Source: Flavobacterium sp. MC2016-06 (GTDB taxonomy: Bacteria; Bacteroidota; Bacteroidia; Flavobacteriales; Flavobacteriaceae). From it: DNA of 64,000 bases. Under the pieces are notes generated by a model that worked only from the letters and a program-made list of their open reading frames with translations, did not search any database and was not told the origin of the DNA. The DNA is taken from the NCBI RefSeq assembly GCF_009711165.2, contig NZ_WMID02000029.1, positions 1 to 64,000 on the forward strand, read 5' to 3'. Both the position numbers and the translations under genes were made by a program. This document shows positions 46,278 through 55,930 of the stretch, piece after piece (position 1 is the first letter of the stretch; each line of letters begins with the position of its first letter).

Positions 46278-49200
46278 ATGAAAAACCTTCTTATTAGTTT
46301 TTGTTGTGTAATTTCATTTACTGTTACTAGTCAGGATTTTACTCCAAAGGATTTTACTCCAATGAAATCGCCTGAAGCGACTTCCTTTTTGAATCTGAAT
46401 TTTTTACCTTTAGATGAGTATACGGGTAAAGCAAATATAACAATTCCACTCTATTCATTTGATTTAGATGGTCTAGAAATTCCTATTTCACTATCCTATG
46501 ATACCGGAGGAATCAAAGTAAATACCACTTCTTCGAATGTTGGATTGAATTGGTCTTTAAATGTAGGAGGATTAATAAATAAGGAGACTATGGGAGTGGA
46601 TGATATGTCTATGAAATTTGTTATGAATTCAGAATATTCTTCGTATGGAGGAGCATATGTTTCATATGGTTTTTTAAGGTCGCTATTCTATTATCCTGAC
46701 AACTATCCTATTGCTACTGCAGGAATAGATAATCAGCCCGATAAATTTTCTGTTTTTGCCCCAGGATTAAATACCACCTTTATTCACAAAAAAGATGGAA
46801 CTGCAGTAGAAATAAACAAACAAAATAATATAATTGAAACACCGTTTACGGATCCGGTTTTTTTATTTGAACCCTTTTCAAAAGATATTAGCACTGGTTT
46901 ATATAATAAAACAGTATTTAGGAAAGAAGGATTTACATTTGGATTTAAACTAATTAATACATCAGGATTTGAATATTATTTCACTGATGAAGAAAAAAGC
47001 GTTTCAATCTATGCAAATAGGTTAAAAACGGAGTTTGGAACGGGAATGTCTGCACCAATCAGCATTACTTCCACAACAAATATTGAAAATATAATTCAGA
47101 CTTACAGTCAGGTAGCCTATCTGGGGAAAGTAACTATTGATGCTTTTCCCGTAATAAAATTGTCAAAAATAAAAAATCCCATATCTAATAGAGAAGTTCA
47201 ATTTATATATGAAGATAATTTATTAGTGGATAATAATCGCCATGTAGATGCATATTCGTTATGTTTAGATTCACAGAGTAATGCTGATAAGTTAACTTTA
47301 AATGACCATGATATTAATATAGAAAAACTATTAAAAAGTGTTGTTTTCCCTGATGGAAGAATTGATTTTTATTATGATTCTACTAGACTTGATGTAAGAG
47401 GCGGAAAGATATTAAAAAAAATAGAGGTTAGAAATAATGATGGAATTCTTATAAAAGGCATTTCTTTTGAACAAACCTATTTTACAGGTGCTTCAGATTG
47501 CACCGACAGTTTTTATTGCAGTCGACTTCGATTGGATGCAATAAATTTCTTTGATAAAAATAATGATAAGTTACCGGGTTATTCTTTCCAATATAATAGT
47601 ATCCCATTGCCAAAGCGATATTCAGTAAATCAGGATTATTTAGGATTTTGCAACGGAACGCTCACTACTTCGGAACTTGATTACAAAGCCAAAATATTTT
47701 ACAAGCAAGATCAAGGTAAGTTTTCCTATTTACCTTTTCCATTTCCAGGATATTCTCTTATTTGTGAAGGTAATGGAAGTAAAATTCCAGATTTAACCTA
47801 TTCAAGTTCTTGTTCGCTTACTAAAATTACTTATCCAACTGGAGGATATACTTTATTTGACTATGAATTGAATAGTTTTAATTTACTGGGAACAGAAGTG
47901 TTTGCTGGTGGGTTAAGAGTAAAGCAACAATCTATTATCGACAGTAAAGGTGTTTTGCAAAAAAAACTAAATTATAATTATAATAAGCTGGATGGTTCAA
48001 CTTCAGGACAGATTATTAATCTTACTAATTTTGTAAGCGTATCAGCCTACAGTGATGCCGCTACTTCAATACTTCAAAATTACAATAATAAATTAGAATT
48101 TAATAGTTCTTCATCGCTTGTTGGTTATTCGGAGGTAAAAATTACTGAAGAAAATAACGGGTATACTATAAAAAATTACTCGAATGTATCTGATAGCCCA
48201 AATGTTTACCCAACTCCTCCAACTGTTCTTGCAAATTCTTATAATTCAAATGATTATAATTTATATTTTAAAAAACTTAATAATGGTTTACTTCCGTCTA
48301 TATATAAAGATTTGTCTATGACAAGAGGAAATTTAATGAGCACTAAAATATTTGATAAAAATAATTTAATGGTTAAAAGTGTATTAAACGAATATATATA
48401 TAACAAATATGATGAATATCCTGTATCGCAAAATTACACTATTGTAAATAGAAGTTCCTTTGTTTTAAACACTGAAGTTTATGCTAAATTTGATTCATCT
48501 ATTGATATACAGAGTTATTTATTGAAAAAATTCACAACAAATGAGTATTCTTCATCAGGTTTAGTTACTAATGAAACTACCAATGTTTATTATATAGATA
48601 AGCCTTTTTTAAACGAAGTCAACCAAGTAGATTCTAATGGAAGTACAATTAAGAATACTTTTGTATATCCATTTGATACGAGTGTTTCCGGATTAAATAA
48701 TATTTCAATATTAAATACATTAAATATTTTAAAACCGATTAAAGAAATAAAATACAATAATAATGAAGTTCTTGGTACCACCATTAAGTCCTATCAAAAT
48801 TTGGGTAACAATAAAATAGTGCCTCTTGACTTACAAACATCTAAAGGAAATAATACTCTGGACATTATTGAATCTTACACTAAATATGATTTAAAGAGAA
48901 ATTTGATTGAATATGCAAAAAAAGATGGAACACCCAATACAATTATTTATGGGTATAATTATCAATATAAAATTGCTGAAATTATAGGTGCAAATTATAA
49001 TCAGGTTATAACAGCTTTAGGGATTAGCAATTTTGAAATTTTACAAACAAAGACAAATAATGAACTCGAGGTTATATTTAATAATCTTAGAATAGCATTA
49101 CCAAATTCAGAAGTGTATAGTTACACATATTCTCCATTAGTAGGGCTAAGTTCTAATACTGACCCAAGAGGAATCGTAGAGTATGTGGAATATGATAGTT

Positions 49201-50348
49201 TTTATAGATTGTCCAAAACAAAGGACAATGAACAAAATATTATTAAGGAACAGAAATACAATTATTTAAGAATTCCTAGTACAGTATCAATTTATCAAGA
49301 ACCTTTATCGGTACAGATTGATAAAACCGCTACTCTTGATTATATGCCCTACACTTCAGCACCAACATTCTCAGAAGCACTTATAGTAAAGGCAAGAGGA
49401 GGGAAAGGTAACTATACTTATGGATGGACCATTCCGCCATCTACCACTATTTTGAGTAAATCAGCAAACTACATAGTAAAAAATTCATGTGCTACAACCA
49501 CGGTTTATGCTTTAAAAGTAACTGACGATAATAATAGTTCAATTGTGCAAAATGTAACAGTAAATGCAGCACAATGTAGCGAGCCTTTTTATGCAGGAGT
49601 AATTGAGGGAAGTTCCGTGGCAAATAACCAATATGATTTTTGGATCAATGCAGAAGGAGGATCTTTCAGATATAAATATACATGGTGGTACACTAAGACC
49701 AGTACAACCCAGGGAGGAAGCTTTACCGCTACAAACTATTGTCCAAAATTTTTAACCAATACAGGTAGCGTTTCTTCTAATGTTACTTTGTTTGTTGAAG
49801 TAAAAGATTTAGAATCAGGATATACTATTCAAAGAAGCAGGACTATTACTATTTATCCGCAAGCTTCGTCTCCGTCCTGTTTTGTGGCAGGAACCACCAT
49901 AACAATGTCAGATGGAACTCTTAAGAATATAGAAAATGTAAATGTTGACGATAGAATACTAACCTACAATATTCATACAAATAAAATAGAAATTGGAAAC
50001 GTTGAAAATATCGTGACACCGATGCATTCAAAATTAATCGAACTCAAATTTGACAACAATGTAACGAGTATTAATACTCTTGATCATCCTTATTATGTAA
50101 AAAATAAAGGTTGGTGCTCTTATGATCCTGATTTGACTCTATCAAATTATGGTTTAAAGGTAAACCAATATAGAGTGGGAGATGTTGTTCTTCACTATGA
50201 CAATGTTAAAAAGAAAACAAACGAGGTACATATTAAAAATTTGACAGAAATAAATAAAGAGCAAAAAACATACAACCTGCAAAAGGTTTCTAAAAATCAC
50301 GACTTTTTTGCTAATGGTATATTAGTTCACAATAAAAATATCAACTGA
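46278..50348 (+). CDS. secreted Rhs-like protein ending in a Hint (intein/hedgehog-type) autoprocessing domain
   Basis: A 1356-residue exported protein (signal peptide LLISFCCVISFTVTSQ). The N-terminal part (LDEYTGKANITIPLYSFDL; GIKVNTTSSNVGLNWSLNVGG) is typical of Bacteroidota Rhs/SpvB-like proteins. The central region holds YD-type strands (YDSFYRLSKTKDNEQ). Two PKD-like domains lie at about 1010-1190. The C-terminal 156 residues form a Hint domain: Cys1201 (SCFVAGTTITMSDGT), Thr1267-x-x-His1270 (TLDHPYY), and His-Asn at 1351-1352 (ILVHN), four residues before the stop. The residue after Asn is Lys, so cleavage without splicing is expected. The stop overlaps the next start as TGATG. Confidence 0.88.
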   Translation: MKNLLISFCCVISFTVTSQDFTPKDFTPMKSPEATSFLNLNFLPLDEYTGKANITIPLYSFDLDGLEIPISLSYDTGGIKVNTTSSNVGLNWSLNVGGLINKETMGVDDMSMKFVMNSEYSSYGGAYVSYGFLRSLFYYPDNYPIATAGIDNQPDKFSVFAPGLNTTFIHKKDGTAVEINKQNNIIETPFTDPVFLFEPFSKDISTGLYNKTVFRKEGFTFGFKLINTSGFEYYFTDEEKSVSIYANRLKTEFGTGMSAPISITSTTNIENIIQTYSQVAYLGKVTIDAFPVIKLSKIKNPISNREVQFIYEDNLLVDNNRHVDAYSLCLDSQSNADKLTLNDHDINIEKLLKSVVFPDGRIDFYYDSTRLDVRGGKILKKIEVRNNDGILIKGISFEQTYFTGASDCTDSFYCSRLRLDAINFFDKNNDKLPGYSFQYNSIPLPKRYSVNQDYLGFCNGTLTTSELDYKAKIFYKQDQGKFSYLPFPFPGYSLICEGNGSKIPDLTYSSSCSLTKITYPTGGYTLFDYELNSFNLLGTEVFAGGLRVKQQSIIDSKGVLQKKLNYNYNKLDGSTSGQIINLTNFVSVSAYSDAATSILQNYNNKLEFNSSSSLVGYSEVKITEENNGYTIKNYSNVSDSPNVYPTPPTVLANSYNSNDYNLYFKKLNNGLLPSIYKDLSMTRGNLMSTKIFDKNNLMVKSVLNEYIYNKYDEYPVSQNYTIVNRSSFVLNTEVYAKFDSSIDIQSYLLKKFTTNEYSSSGLVTNETTNVYYIDKPFLNEVNQVDSNGSTIKNTFVYPFDTSVSGLNNISILNTLNILKPIKEIKYNNNEVLGTTIKSYQNLGNNKIVPLDLQTSKGNNTLDIIESYTKYDLKRNLIEYAKKDGTPNTIIYGYNYQYKIAEIIGANYNQVITALGISNFEILQTKTNNELEVIFNNLRIALPNSEVYSYTYSPLVGLSSNTDPRGIVEYVEYDSFYRLSKTKDNEQNIIKEQKYNYLRIPSTVSIYQEPLSVQIDKTATLDYMPYTSAPTFSEALIVKARGGKGNYTYGWTIPPSTTILSKSANYIVKNSCATTTVYALKVTDDNNSSIVQNVTVNAAQCSEPFYAGVIEGSSVANNQYDFWINAEGGSFRYKYTWWYTKTSTTQGGSFTATNYCPKFLTNTGSVSSNVTLFVEVKDLESGYTIQRSRTITIYPQASSPSCFVAGTTITMSDGTLKNIENVNVDDRILTYNIHTNKIEIGNVENIVTPMHSKLIELKFDNNVTSINTLDHPYYVKNKGWCSYDPDLTLSNYGLKVNQYRVGDVVLHYDNVKKKTNEVHIKNLTEINKEQKTYNLQKVSKNHDFFANGILVHNKNIN

Positions 50349-53300
50349 TGAGAAAGATAATATACCTTTTTTTGTTGCCATTGACAATGTGGTCACAAAC
50401 TCCGGAAACAATAACTAAAACCAATTATACAGTAACAGGAAATGAAATGCTTATTGCGAGCCAGAGTATTTTAATACAGCCAAATTCATTAATTCAGCAA
50501 GGAAGTACTTTTGTTGCAAAGATAGATTCAGATGCCTATACAGCGATAACACTTAGTAATGAAAATTATATTTTCACCCGCAATTATCAAAGAGCTATTA
50601 AAAATAGCACAGAAATAACTTCGAATAAAGATATTTTTGACAATGTTGTGTATTATGATGGTCTGGGCAGGGCCATGCAAAATATTGACATTAAGGCATC
50701 TCCTAGTTATAAGGACATTATCACTCATGTCGACTATGATGGACTTGGAAGACAGGAGAAACAATATCTTTCCTATATGGAGACTACAGGATCAGTTGGG
50801 ACTTACAGAATTGGCGCTGATGCAAACACAAATAATTATTACACTGCCAATTATTCCCTTGACATTAATAGTGCTATACCGAATCCGTTTTCTAAAAAAA
50901 AGTTTGACGACTCTCCATTGAATCGAGTGTTGCAACAAGCAGCTCCTGGTCAGGATTGGGCATTAGGAAGTGGCCATGAAGTAAAAATAGACTATCAAAC
51001 AAATGTAGCTAATGAAGTTAAATTATATATGGTATCGCTAAGTTTAGCGAATAATACTTATACACCTACGCTTACATTAAGCACTGTAAATGGCGGATAT
51101 TATGCTGCTGGGCAATTGTATAAAACCATTACCAAAAATGAAAATTGGACAATAGGAAATAATAATACTACAGAAGAGTTTAAAGATAAGCAAGGACATG
51201 TAATTCTTAAAAAGAATTATGGAGTATCTACGGTAAACAATATAGCGGTTAATACAACTCATGAAACGTATTATATTTATGATAACTATGGTAATTTAAG
51301 CTATGTTTTACCTCCAAAAATGGATGGTGATACTACTTATTTAAATGATCTAGGCTATCAATATAAATACGATATAAAAAATAGATTGGTAGAAAAAAAA
51401 CTTCCTGGAAAAGAGTGGGAGTATATTATTTATGATAAGCTAGATAGATCTATCTTGACACAAGATGCGATTTTAAGAAAAACTAATAAATGGTTATTTA
51501 CAAAATATGATTCTTTTGATAGACCAGTATATACAGGTGAGTATGTTGATAATTTAAATCTTACAAGGATCGCTATTCAAAATGCTGCAAATCTCAGTAG
51601 TATAATGTCTGAAACCAAAACAGTTACACCAACGGTTGTAGGTATAGCTAGTGTCAATTACACAAATGTAGTTTTTCCGAATGCTTTATTACCAAGTAAT
51701 GGAATCGATTTGTATACAGTAATTTATTATGATAACTATAGTAATATAGATTTAGATGGCGGTACTATTGCAAATGCTGTATCTTACGGCATTATTCCCA
51801 TTACAAATGCAAAAGGATTAAACACTTGTTCTAAGGTGCGAATATTAGGCACGCCACAATGGACGACCAATGTTAATTATTACGATTTAAAAGGTAGAGT
51901 TATTTATAATTATAATAAAAATAATTATTTGAATGCTACTAATACTTTAAGATCAATGATTGATTTTGAAGGAAAAATTTTAGAAACTACAACTACACAT
52001 AAAAGAGGAACTGATGCTCTAATAACTATAGTAGATACTTATTCTTATGATCATATTGGTCGTTTGATATCACAAAAACAAATAATTAACAATCAGGTAC
52101 AAGAAGTGATTGCTAATAATGCTTATGATAATTTAGGACAATTAGTTATTAAGGAAATTGGAGGTAAAATAACTCAATCACGTTTACAAAACGTCAATTA
52201 TGCTTATAATATTCATGGATGGTTAAAAAAAATTAATGATGTTAATTCTATCGGAAATGACTTGTTTGCTTTTCAGGTGAATTACAATACCCCAACATCT
52301 GGAGTTGCATTATTTAATGGGAATATTACTCAAACTTTTTGGAGAACAGCTAATAGCGATAATACTTTAAAAAATTATAATTATACTTACGATGATTTAA
52401 ATAGATTAACTAGTGCAATAGATAATTTAAATAAGTTTAGCGAAACAATTTCCTATGATAAAAATGGAAATATTATGAAACTTAAAAGACTTGGAGAGGT
52501 TGTTGGGGGTGTTCCATTATTAACCAATACAAGCGATTTTGGTATTATGGATGATCTTATTTATAGCTATGATAATGGAAATAGGTTAATGAAGGTTGAA
52601 GATTTTGCTGCTGTTGATTCTTTTGGTTTTCAAGATGATGCTTTAAATTCAGCTCCAGATACTTTAAACGATTTTGATTATGATAGTAATGGTAATATGA
52701 ATATTGATACAAATAAAGGTATTACTGGTATTGATTATAATTTTTTTAATCTGCCCACAAAAATCACTTTAAATTCTGGAATAATAGACTTTGTATATAA
52801 TGCTACTGGAGAAAAACAACAAAAAATAATAAATGGTATTAAAACTGATTATATAGGAAGTTTTATTTATGAGAATAATATTCTGAAGTTTTTCTCCCAA
52901 CCAGAAGGATATGTAGCTAATAATTCGGGAATTTTTGATTATATTTATCAATACAAGGATAATTTAGGAAATATTAGGCTAAGCTATAGTGATAATGATA
53001 ATAACGGTATTGCTAGTAGTTCTGAAATTATTGAAGAAAATAATTATTATGCATTCGGCTTAAGGCATAAAGGTTATAATTATGTGAATGTTTATGGCAA
53101 AGGCAATTCACTTGCTCAACGAGATAAATACAATGATAAAGAATTTCAAGATGAATTGGGACTCAATATGTATGATTTAGGCGCACGTATGTATATGCCA
53201 GATTTAGGAAGATTTTTAGTTATTGATCCTATGGCTGATTTTGTAAATTATCAATCTCCGTTTGTATTTAGTGATAATAATCCTGTATCAAATGTTGACG

Positions 53301-54025
53301 AATATGGACTAGGTATATGGAACCTAGTAGTAAATTTATTCCAAAGATTATTTGGTGCAATTGGAAGTTTAGGAAATGATTGTAGCTGTAATAAATATAC
53401 ACAGGAAGATATAGGGCATGCTTTTAGAAGAGCAGATTTTCCAAAATTAAATGAGGCTATAAAAGATATTTGGGATAGAATTATTCCTCCTGGAAGAAGA
53501 CCGCCAATAATAGGAATAACATTAAAGCCTGTGGACTTAGTCGAATTTGATGATGCTGATTTTGAAAGACCAGAAAACCATATATCAAAAACAACTTCAA
53601 ACCCACCGCCACCGCCACGTAAGAAAAGGGAAATTGAACCAATTAAATATAAAGAGGGCAAAACTTTTAATAAAGAGATAGAATTTGGAAATAGTTCAAG
53701 TAAATTAGATCCTGTTCATACAGAAAAAACACTAAGAGATTTAATAAAAACTTTAGTAGACTACCCGTATTTGATTGTTTCAATTTCAACAAATGTATCT
53801 ATTATTGCACCATCGGGTATGGTTATTAATAGCAAAACAGGAGCTCCAGTTGATGGGAAAAGTGGTACTTTAGGAGGTCTCCAGTCAGCAAGAACATTAG
53901 CAATCCAAAATTTTTTAATAAAACGCGGAGTGAAACCAAAACAGATAATAGTCAAACCTGGAAAAATTAAAACGGATGGTACTAATCCTGACGCATCCTT
54001 TAGAGTTACTAATCCTAAAATCTAA
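50348..54025 (+). CDS. Rhs repeat protein with core-associated domain and OmpA-like C-terminus
   Basis: A 1225-residue exported protein (signal LFLLPLTMWSQ). The DUF6443-type N-terminal region shows NYIFTRNYQRAI and VVYYDGLGRAMQNIDI, followed by many YD repeats (YDHIGRLISQKQ; YDKNGNIMKLKRL). The Rhs core motif is at about 938-988 (LNMYDLGARMYMPDLGRFL; DPMADF; NPVSNVDEYG). The variable C-terminus (about 1100-1225) resembles an OmpA-like peptidoglycan-binding domain (FGNSSSKLDPVHTEKTLRDL; ARTLAIQNFLIKRGVKPKQI). No known toxin fold is seen. It is coupled to the Hint protein gene by a one-base overlap, so the two are probably partners. Confidence 0.88.
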   Translation: MRKIIYLFLLPLTMWSQTPETITKTNYTVTGNEMLIASQSILIQPNSLIQQGSTFVAKIDSDAYTAITLSNENYIFTRNYQRAIKNSTEITSNKDIFDNVVYYDGLGRAMQNIDIKASPSYKDIITHVDYDGLGRQEKQYLSYMETTGSVGTYRIGADANTNNYYTANYSLDINSAIPNPFSKKKFDDSPLNRVLQQAAPGQDWALGSGHEVKIDYQTNVANEVKLYMVSLSLANNTYTPTLTLSTVNGGYYAAGQLYKTITKNENWTIGNNNTTEEFKDKQGHVILKKNYGVSTVNNIAVNTTHETYYIYDNYGNLSYVLPPKMDGDTTYLNDLGYQYKYDIKNRLVEKKLPGKEWEYIIYDKLDRSILTQDAILRKTNKWLFTKYDSFDRPVYTGEYVDNLNLTRIAIQNAANLSSIMSETKTVTPTVVGIASVNYTNVVFPNALLPSNGIDLYTVIYYDNYSNIDLDGGTIANAVSYGIIPITNAKGLNTCSKVRILGTPQWTTNVNYYDLKGRVIYNYNKNNYLNATNTLRSMIDFEGKILETTTTHKRGTDALITIVDTYSYDHIGRLISQKQIINNQVQEVIANNAYDNLGQLVIKEIGGKITQSRLQNVNYAYNIHGWLKKINDVNSIGNDLFAFQVNYNTPTSGVALFNGNITQTFWRTANSDNTLKNYNYTYDDLNRLTSAIDNLNKFSETISYDKNGNIMKLKRLGEVVGGVPLLTNTSDFGIMDDLIYSYDNGNRLMKVEDFAAVDSFGFQDDALNSAPDTLNDFDYDSNGNMNIDTNKGITGIDYNFFNLPTKITLNSGIIDFVYNATGEKQQKIINGIKTDYIGSFIYENNILKFFSQPEGYVANNSGIFDYIYQYKDNLGNIRLSYSDNDNNGIASSSEIIEENNYYAFGLRHKGYNYVNVYGKGNSLAQRDKYNDKEFQDELGLNMYDLGARMYMPDLGRFLVIDPMADFVNYQSPFVFSDNNPVSNVDEYGLGIWNLVVNLFQRLFGAIGSLGNDCSCNKYTQEDIGHAFRRADFPKLNEAIKDIWDRIIPPGRRPPIIGITLKPVDLVEFDDADFERPENHISKTTSNPPPPPRKKREIEPIKYKEGKTFNKEIEFGNSSSKLDPVHTEKTLRDLIKTLVDYPYLIVSISTNVSIIAPSGMVINSKTGAPVDGKSGTLGGLQSARTLAIQNFLIKRGVKPKQIIVKPGKIKTDGTNPDASFRVTNPKI

Positions 54026-54031
54026 CATTTT

Positions 54032-54604
54032 ATGTATAAATATATAGTGATCTTAATTTTTATAATGTTTATGTGTCGCTCTTCATTTTTTTTTAGGCAA
54101 AATAAGAGTAATTACATCAAGCAGGATAGTGATGAAATTTTATGGTCAAGTAAACGGAAATTGATTTGGGATGATTTTATGGCTATTCCTGATACTAATC
54201 AAACAAATTTAGCAGCTCTGACAAGTGCCAAAATTCAGATTACCGAAAATTGTGTCGAAAATGGTATTCCAAAATATTTATTGCAGTGTTACTTTGTTAA
54301 AAGTCAATCTTGGACCAAAGTAAATGATAAACTGACTTTATTGCATGAGCAATTGCATTTTGATATTGGGGAGCTTTTTACTCGAAAAATTAGAAAAGCA
54401 TTTGATAGTCTTAATTCAAAGAAAATTAAAGACTATCTGATTTATGAAAACTTGTATTTTACATATGGTAAAAAAAACGAGTCTTACCAGAAACTTTATG
54501 ATAGTGATGTCAATTTTAACGATATTAATCAACTAAAGTGGGAAAAAAAAATTGACGCTGATTTACTAAAATTGAAAAAGTATGAATACATTCCAAAAGA
54601 GTAA
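54032..54604 (+). CDS. DUF922-like membrane-anchored HExxH protein
   Basis: A 190-residue protein with an N-terminal membrane or signal helix (YIVILIFIMFMC). LLHEQLHFDIGELFTRKIRKAF contains HEQLH at 105-109, a zinc-peptidase-type HExxH, and the pattern SKRKLIWDDFMAIPD at about 41-55 is also typical of the DUF922 family. Catalysis has not been shown for this family as far as I know. It starts 6 bases after the Rhs gene, in the position where immunity genes often lie, but a metallopeptidase is not an obvious immunity protein. IS copy 3 lies just downstream. Confidence 0.7.
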   Translation: MYKYIVILIFIMFMCRSSFFFRQNKSNYIKQDSDEILWSSKRKLIWDDFMAIPDTNQTNLAALTSAKIQITENCVENGIPKYLLQCYFVKSQSWTKVNDKLTLLHEQLHFDIGELFTRKIRKAFDSLNSKKIKDYLIYENLYFTYGKKNESYQKLYDSDVNFNDINQLKWEKKIDADLLKLKKYEYIPKE

Positions 54605-54617
54605 TATATTGATCTTG

Positions 54618-54644
54618 GGTTTTGTCGCATCTGCAAATAACTTT
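54618..54644 (+). repeat. 27-bp IS left-end remnant
   Basis: GGTTTTGTCGCATCTGCAAA and the next seven bases match the first 27 bases of copy 1. The fragment stops exactly where IS copy 3 begins, so copy 3 seems to have inserted in, or recombined with, an older copy whose remainder is lost. Confidence 0.8.
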
Positions 54645-55416
54645 GGTTTTGTCGCATCTGTTCAATAACTATTATCTTTAGGGCTTCAAAATATATTAAA
54701 TGAATACCAAAGGTCATTGTTATCCTAAAGCTATAATTCTTCAGGCAGTGTATTTCAAGTTAAGATTTACATTGAGTTATAGAGATGTTGAGGAAATAAT
54801 GAAAATGCGTGGAATACAAGTGGATCATTCTACTATTCAGCGTTGGGTATTTAAATTTACTCCAATGATTGAATCTCAGATGAAAAAGAGAAAGAATAGA
54901 GTAGGATTGAGCTGGCGGATGGATGAAACCTATATAAAAGTTAAAGGTATTTGGTGTTATTTATATCGGGCTGTTGATAAATATGGAAATACAGTCGATT
55001 TTCTTTTGACCAGAAGGCGGCAGAGAATGAGTGCCCAGTCATTTCTGATTAGGGCAATAAATAATAACTGCAGACCAGTGGTAATAAATATAGACAAAAA
55101 CGGCTCGAATATCAGCGCAATAAGAGTTTACAACAAAAGGTCATTTTCGAATATAAAGATTAGGCAGTGTAAATATCTCAACAATATTGTTGAGCAGGAT
55201 CATCGTTTTATAAAATTGAGAATACAAAACGGTTTGGGTTTTAAAAGTTTTGAGTCTGCCAAAAGAACCTTAGCAGGAATTGAAGTTGTACACATGTTGA
55301 GAAAGAATCAGATGGTTAAGCCAGGGGTAAGTATGTTTAAATCATTTTGTAAATTGGCTGCATAGTTTTTTGATCGCTGATTTCTTTCTAATTTATATGA
55401 CAGATGCGACAGAACC
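54645..55416 (+). mobile_element. IS6-type insertion sequence, copy 3 (772 bp)
   Basis: The ends are GGTTTTGTCGCATCTG (left) and, reversed, GGTTCTGTCGCATCTG (right). No target duplication is visible. On the right it truncates a tyrosine-recombinase gene. The internal leader (TTCAATAACTATTAT) differs from copies 1 and 2, so this is a separate lineage. Confidence 0.92.
54700..55365 (+). CDS. IS6-family transposase (copy 3)
   Basis: A 221-residue intact transposase with D in WRMDETYIKVKG, D in INIDKNGSN and E in NIVEQDHRFIKLR. In this copy the tryptophan of KWR is leucine, and the TLGG of the other copies is TLAG. About 20 residues differ from copy 1 by eye. Activity cannot be judged. Confidence 0.92.
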   Translation: MNTKGHCYPKAIILQAVYFKLRFTLSYRDVEEIMKMRGIQVDHSTIQRWVFKFTPMIESQMKKRKNRVGLSWRMDETYIKVKGIWCYLYRAVDKYGNTVDFLLTRRRQRMSAQSFLIRAINNNCRPVVINIDKNGSNISAIRVYNKRSFSNIKIRQCKYLNNIVEQDHRFIKLRIQNGLGFKSFESAKRTLAGIEVVHMLRKNQMVKPGVSMFKSFCKLAA

Positions 55417-55660
55417 CATTATATTTATTCTCAATACCATCTACTAAAGATTTTAAATAATTCTTTAGGTTAATTTCATTATCCACTCTCATTACGTTTC
55501 GAAGATTGTTGGTTTTAGACCAACGTTCTTGTAAAATGTATTTGGATGTTGAAAATGTAGAGTAGAGATTTCCTAAATAAATTTTAGCATAGATTGCCGT
55601 TTCGCCATTCTGATTTTTCTTGTCGCCTTTCAAATAAAAACTCACTTTTAGTTTTTTCAT
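55417..55660 (-). pseudogene. truncated tyrosine recombinase (integrase) N-terminus
   Basis: About 81 residues remain from a start at 55660 (MKKLKVSFYLKGDKKNQ). They match the N-terminal arm-DNA-binding type domain of Bacteroidota phage/ICE integrases (GETAIYAKIYLGNLYSTFST; QERWSKTNNLRNV). The frame runs into IS copy 3 and stops there, so the SAM-like and catalytic domains are gone. It lies beside tRNA-Ser and is transcribed away from it, as expected for an island integrase. A perfect 14-bp palindrome (55713-55726) and a GGTACCCT/AGGGTACC inverted repeat (55738-55772) upstream may be its operators or arm sites. Confidence 0.75.
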
Positions 55661-55712
55661 ATTTCCGTTTTTAATTAATACAAACGTACTATTGAAAGTT
55701 TCCAAGCCCCCG

Positions 55713-55772
55713 TAATTGTTAACAATTGTCAACTTTTGGTACCCTAATTTGAGGATTCATTCTCAGGGTACC
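55713..55772. promoter_or_regulatory. palindromes upstream of the integrase remnant
   Basis: AATTGTTAACAATT is a perfect 14-bp palindrome. GGTACCCT (55738-55745) and AGGGTACC (55765-55772) are an 8-bp inverted repeat, and a further TAGGGTAC half-site follows at about 55777. These are plausible recombinase or excisionase binding sites. Confidence 0.4.
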
Positions 55773-55904
55773 CAATAGGGTACTTGTCGAATAAGATTTA
55801 AAGGTTAAAATGAAAATGAACTCATTTCATAATTTAAATCAAAACGACTGGTAAGTGCTGTAAAATATAGGATTTTGTAAATTAAGGAAAGTGTTGAAAT
55901 GTAA

Positions 55905-55927
55905 AAAGCACCTCTTTGAGGTGCTTT
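55905..55927 (-). terminator. terminator of the right tRNA-Ser gene
   Basis: AAAGCACCTC-TTT-GAGGTGCTTT is a perfect 10-bp stem. On the minus strand it lies 4 bases after the tRNA 3' end and is followed by TTTTTAC. Confidence 0.8.
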
Positions 55928-55930
55928 CCG

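Larger units (their letters stand above)
35677..55930. other. putative genomic island between two tRNA-Ser genes
   Basis: About 20 kb bracketed by almost identical tRNA-Ser genes in the same orientation. It contains a CHAT/TIR/KGGVGRS operon, an Rhs/Hint locus, two IS6-type elements, a partial second transposase and, next to the right tRNA, a truncated tyrosine-recombinase N-terminus. Genes on either side are ordinary chromosomal functions. Exact attachment sites cannot be drawn, since both tRNA genes are complete. Accessory character also extends left to copy 1 of the IS at 33147. Confidence 0.5.

Noticed and set aside
46054..46281. 75-codon open frame upstream of the Rhs/Hint gene
   Set aside because: The sequence is AT-rich and low in complexity, spans a perfect inverted repeat and overlaps the real start.
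54032..54604. Classical immunity protein for the Rhs locus
   Set aside because: The position fits, but the HEQLH motif and membrane anchor suggest a metallopeptidase-like DUF922 protein, and no toxin domain is seen to need immunity.
33139..55424. Target-site duplications around the three IS copies
   Set aside because: The 8-base flanks were compared for each copy and none match; copy 1 is closest with two mismatches.
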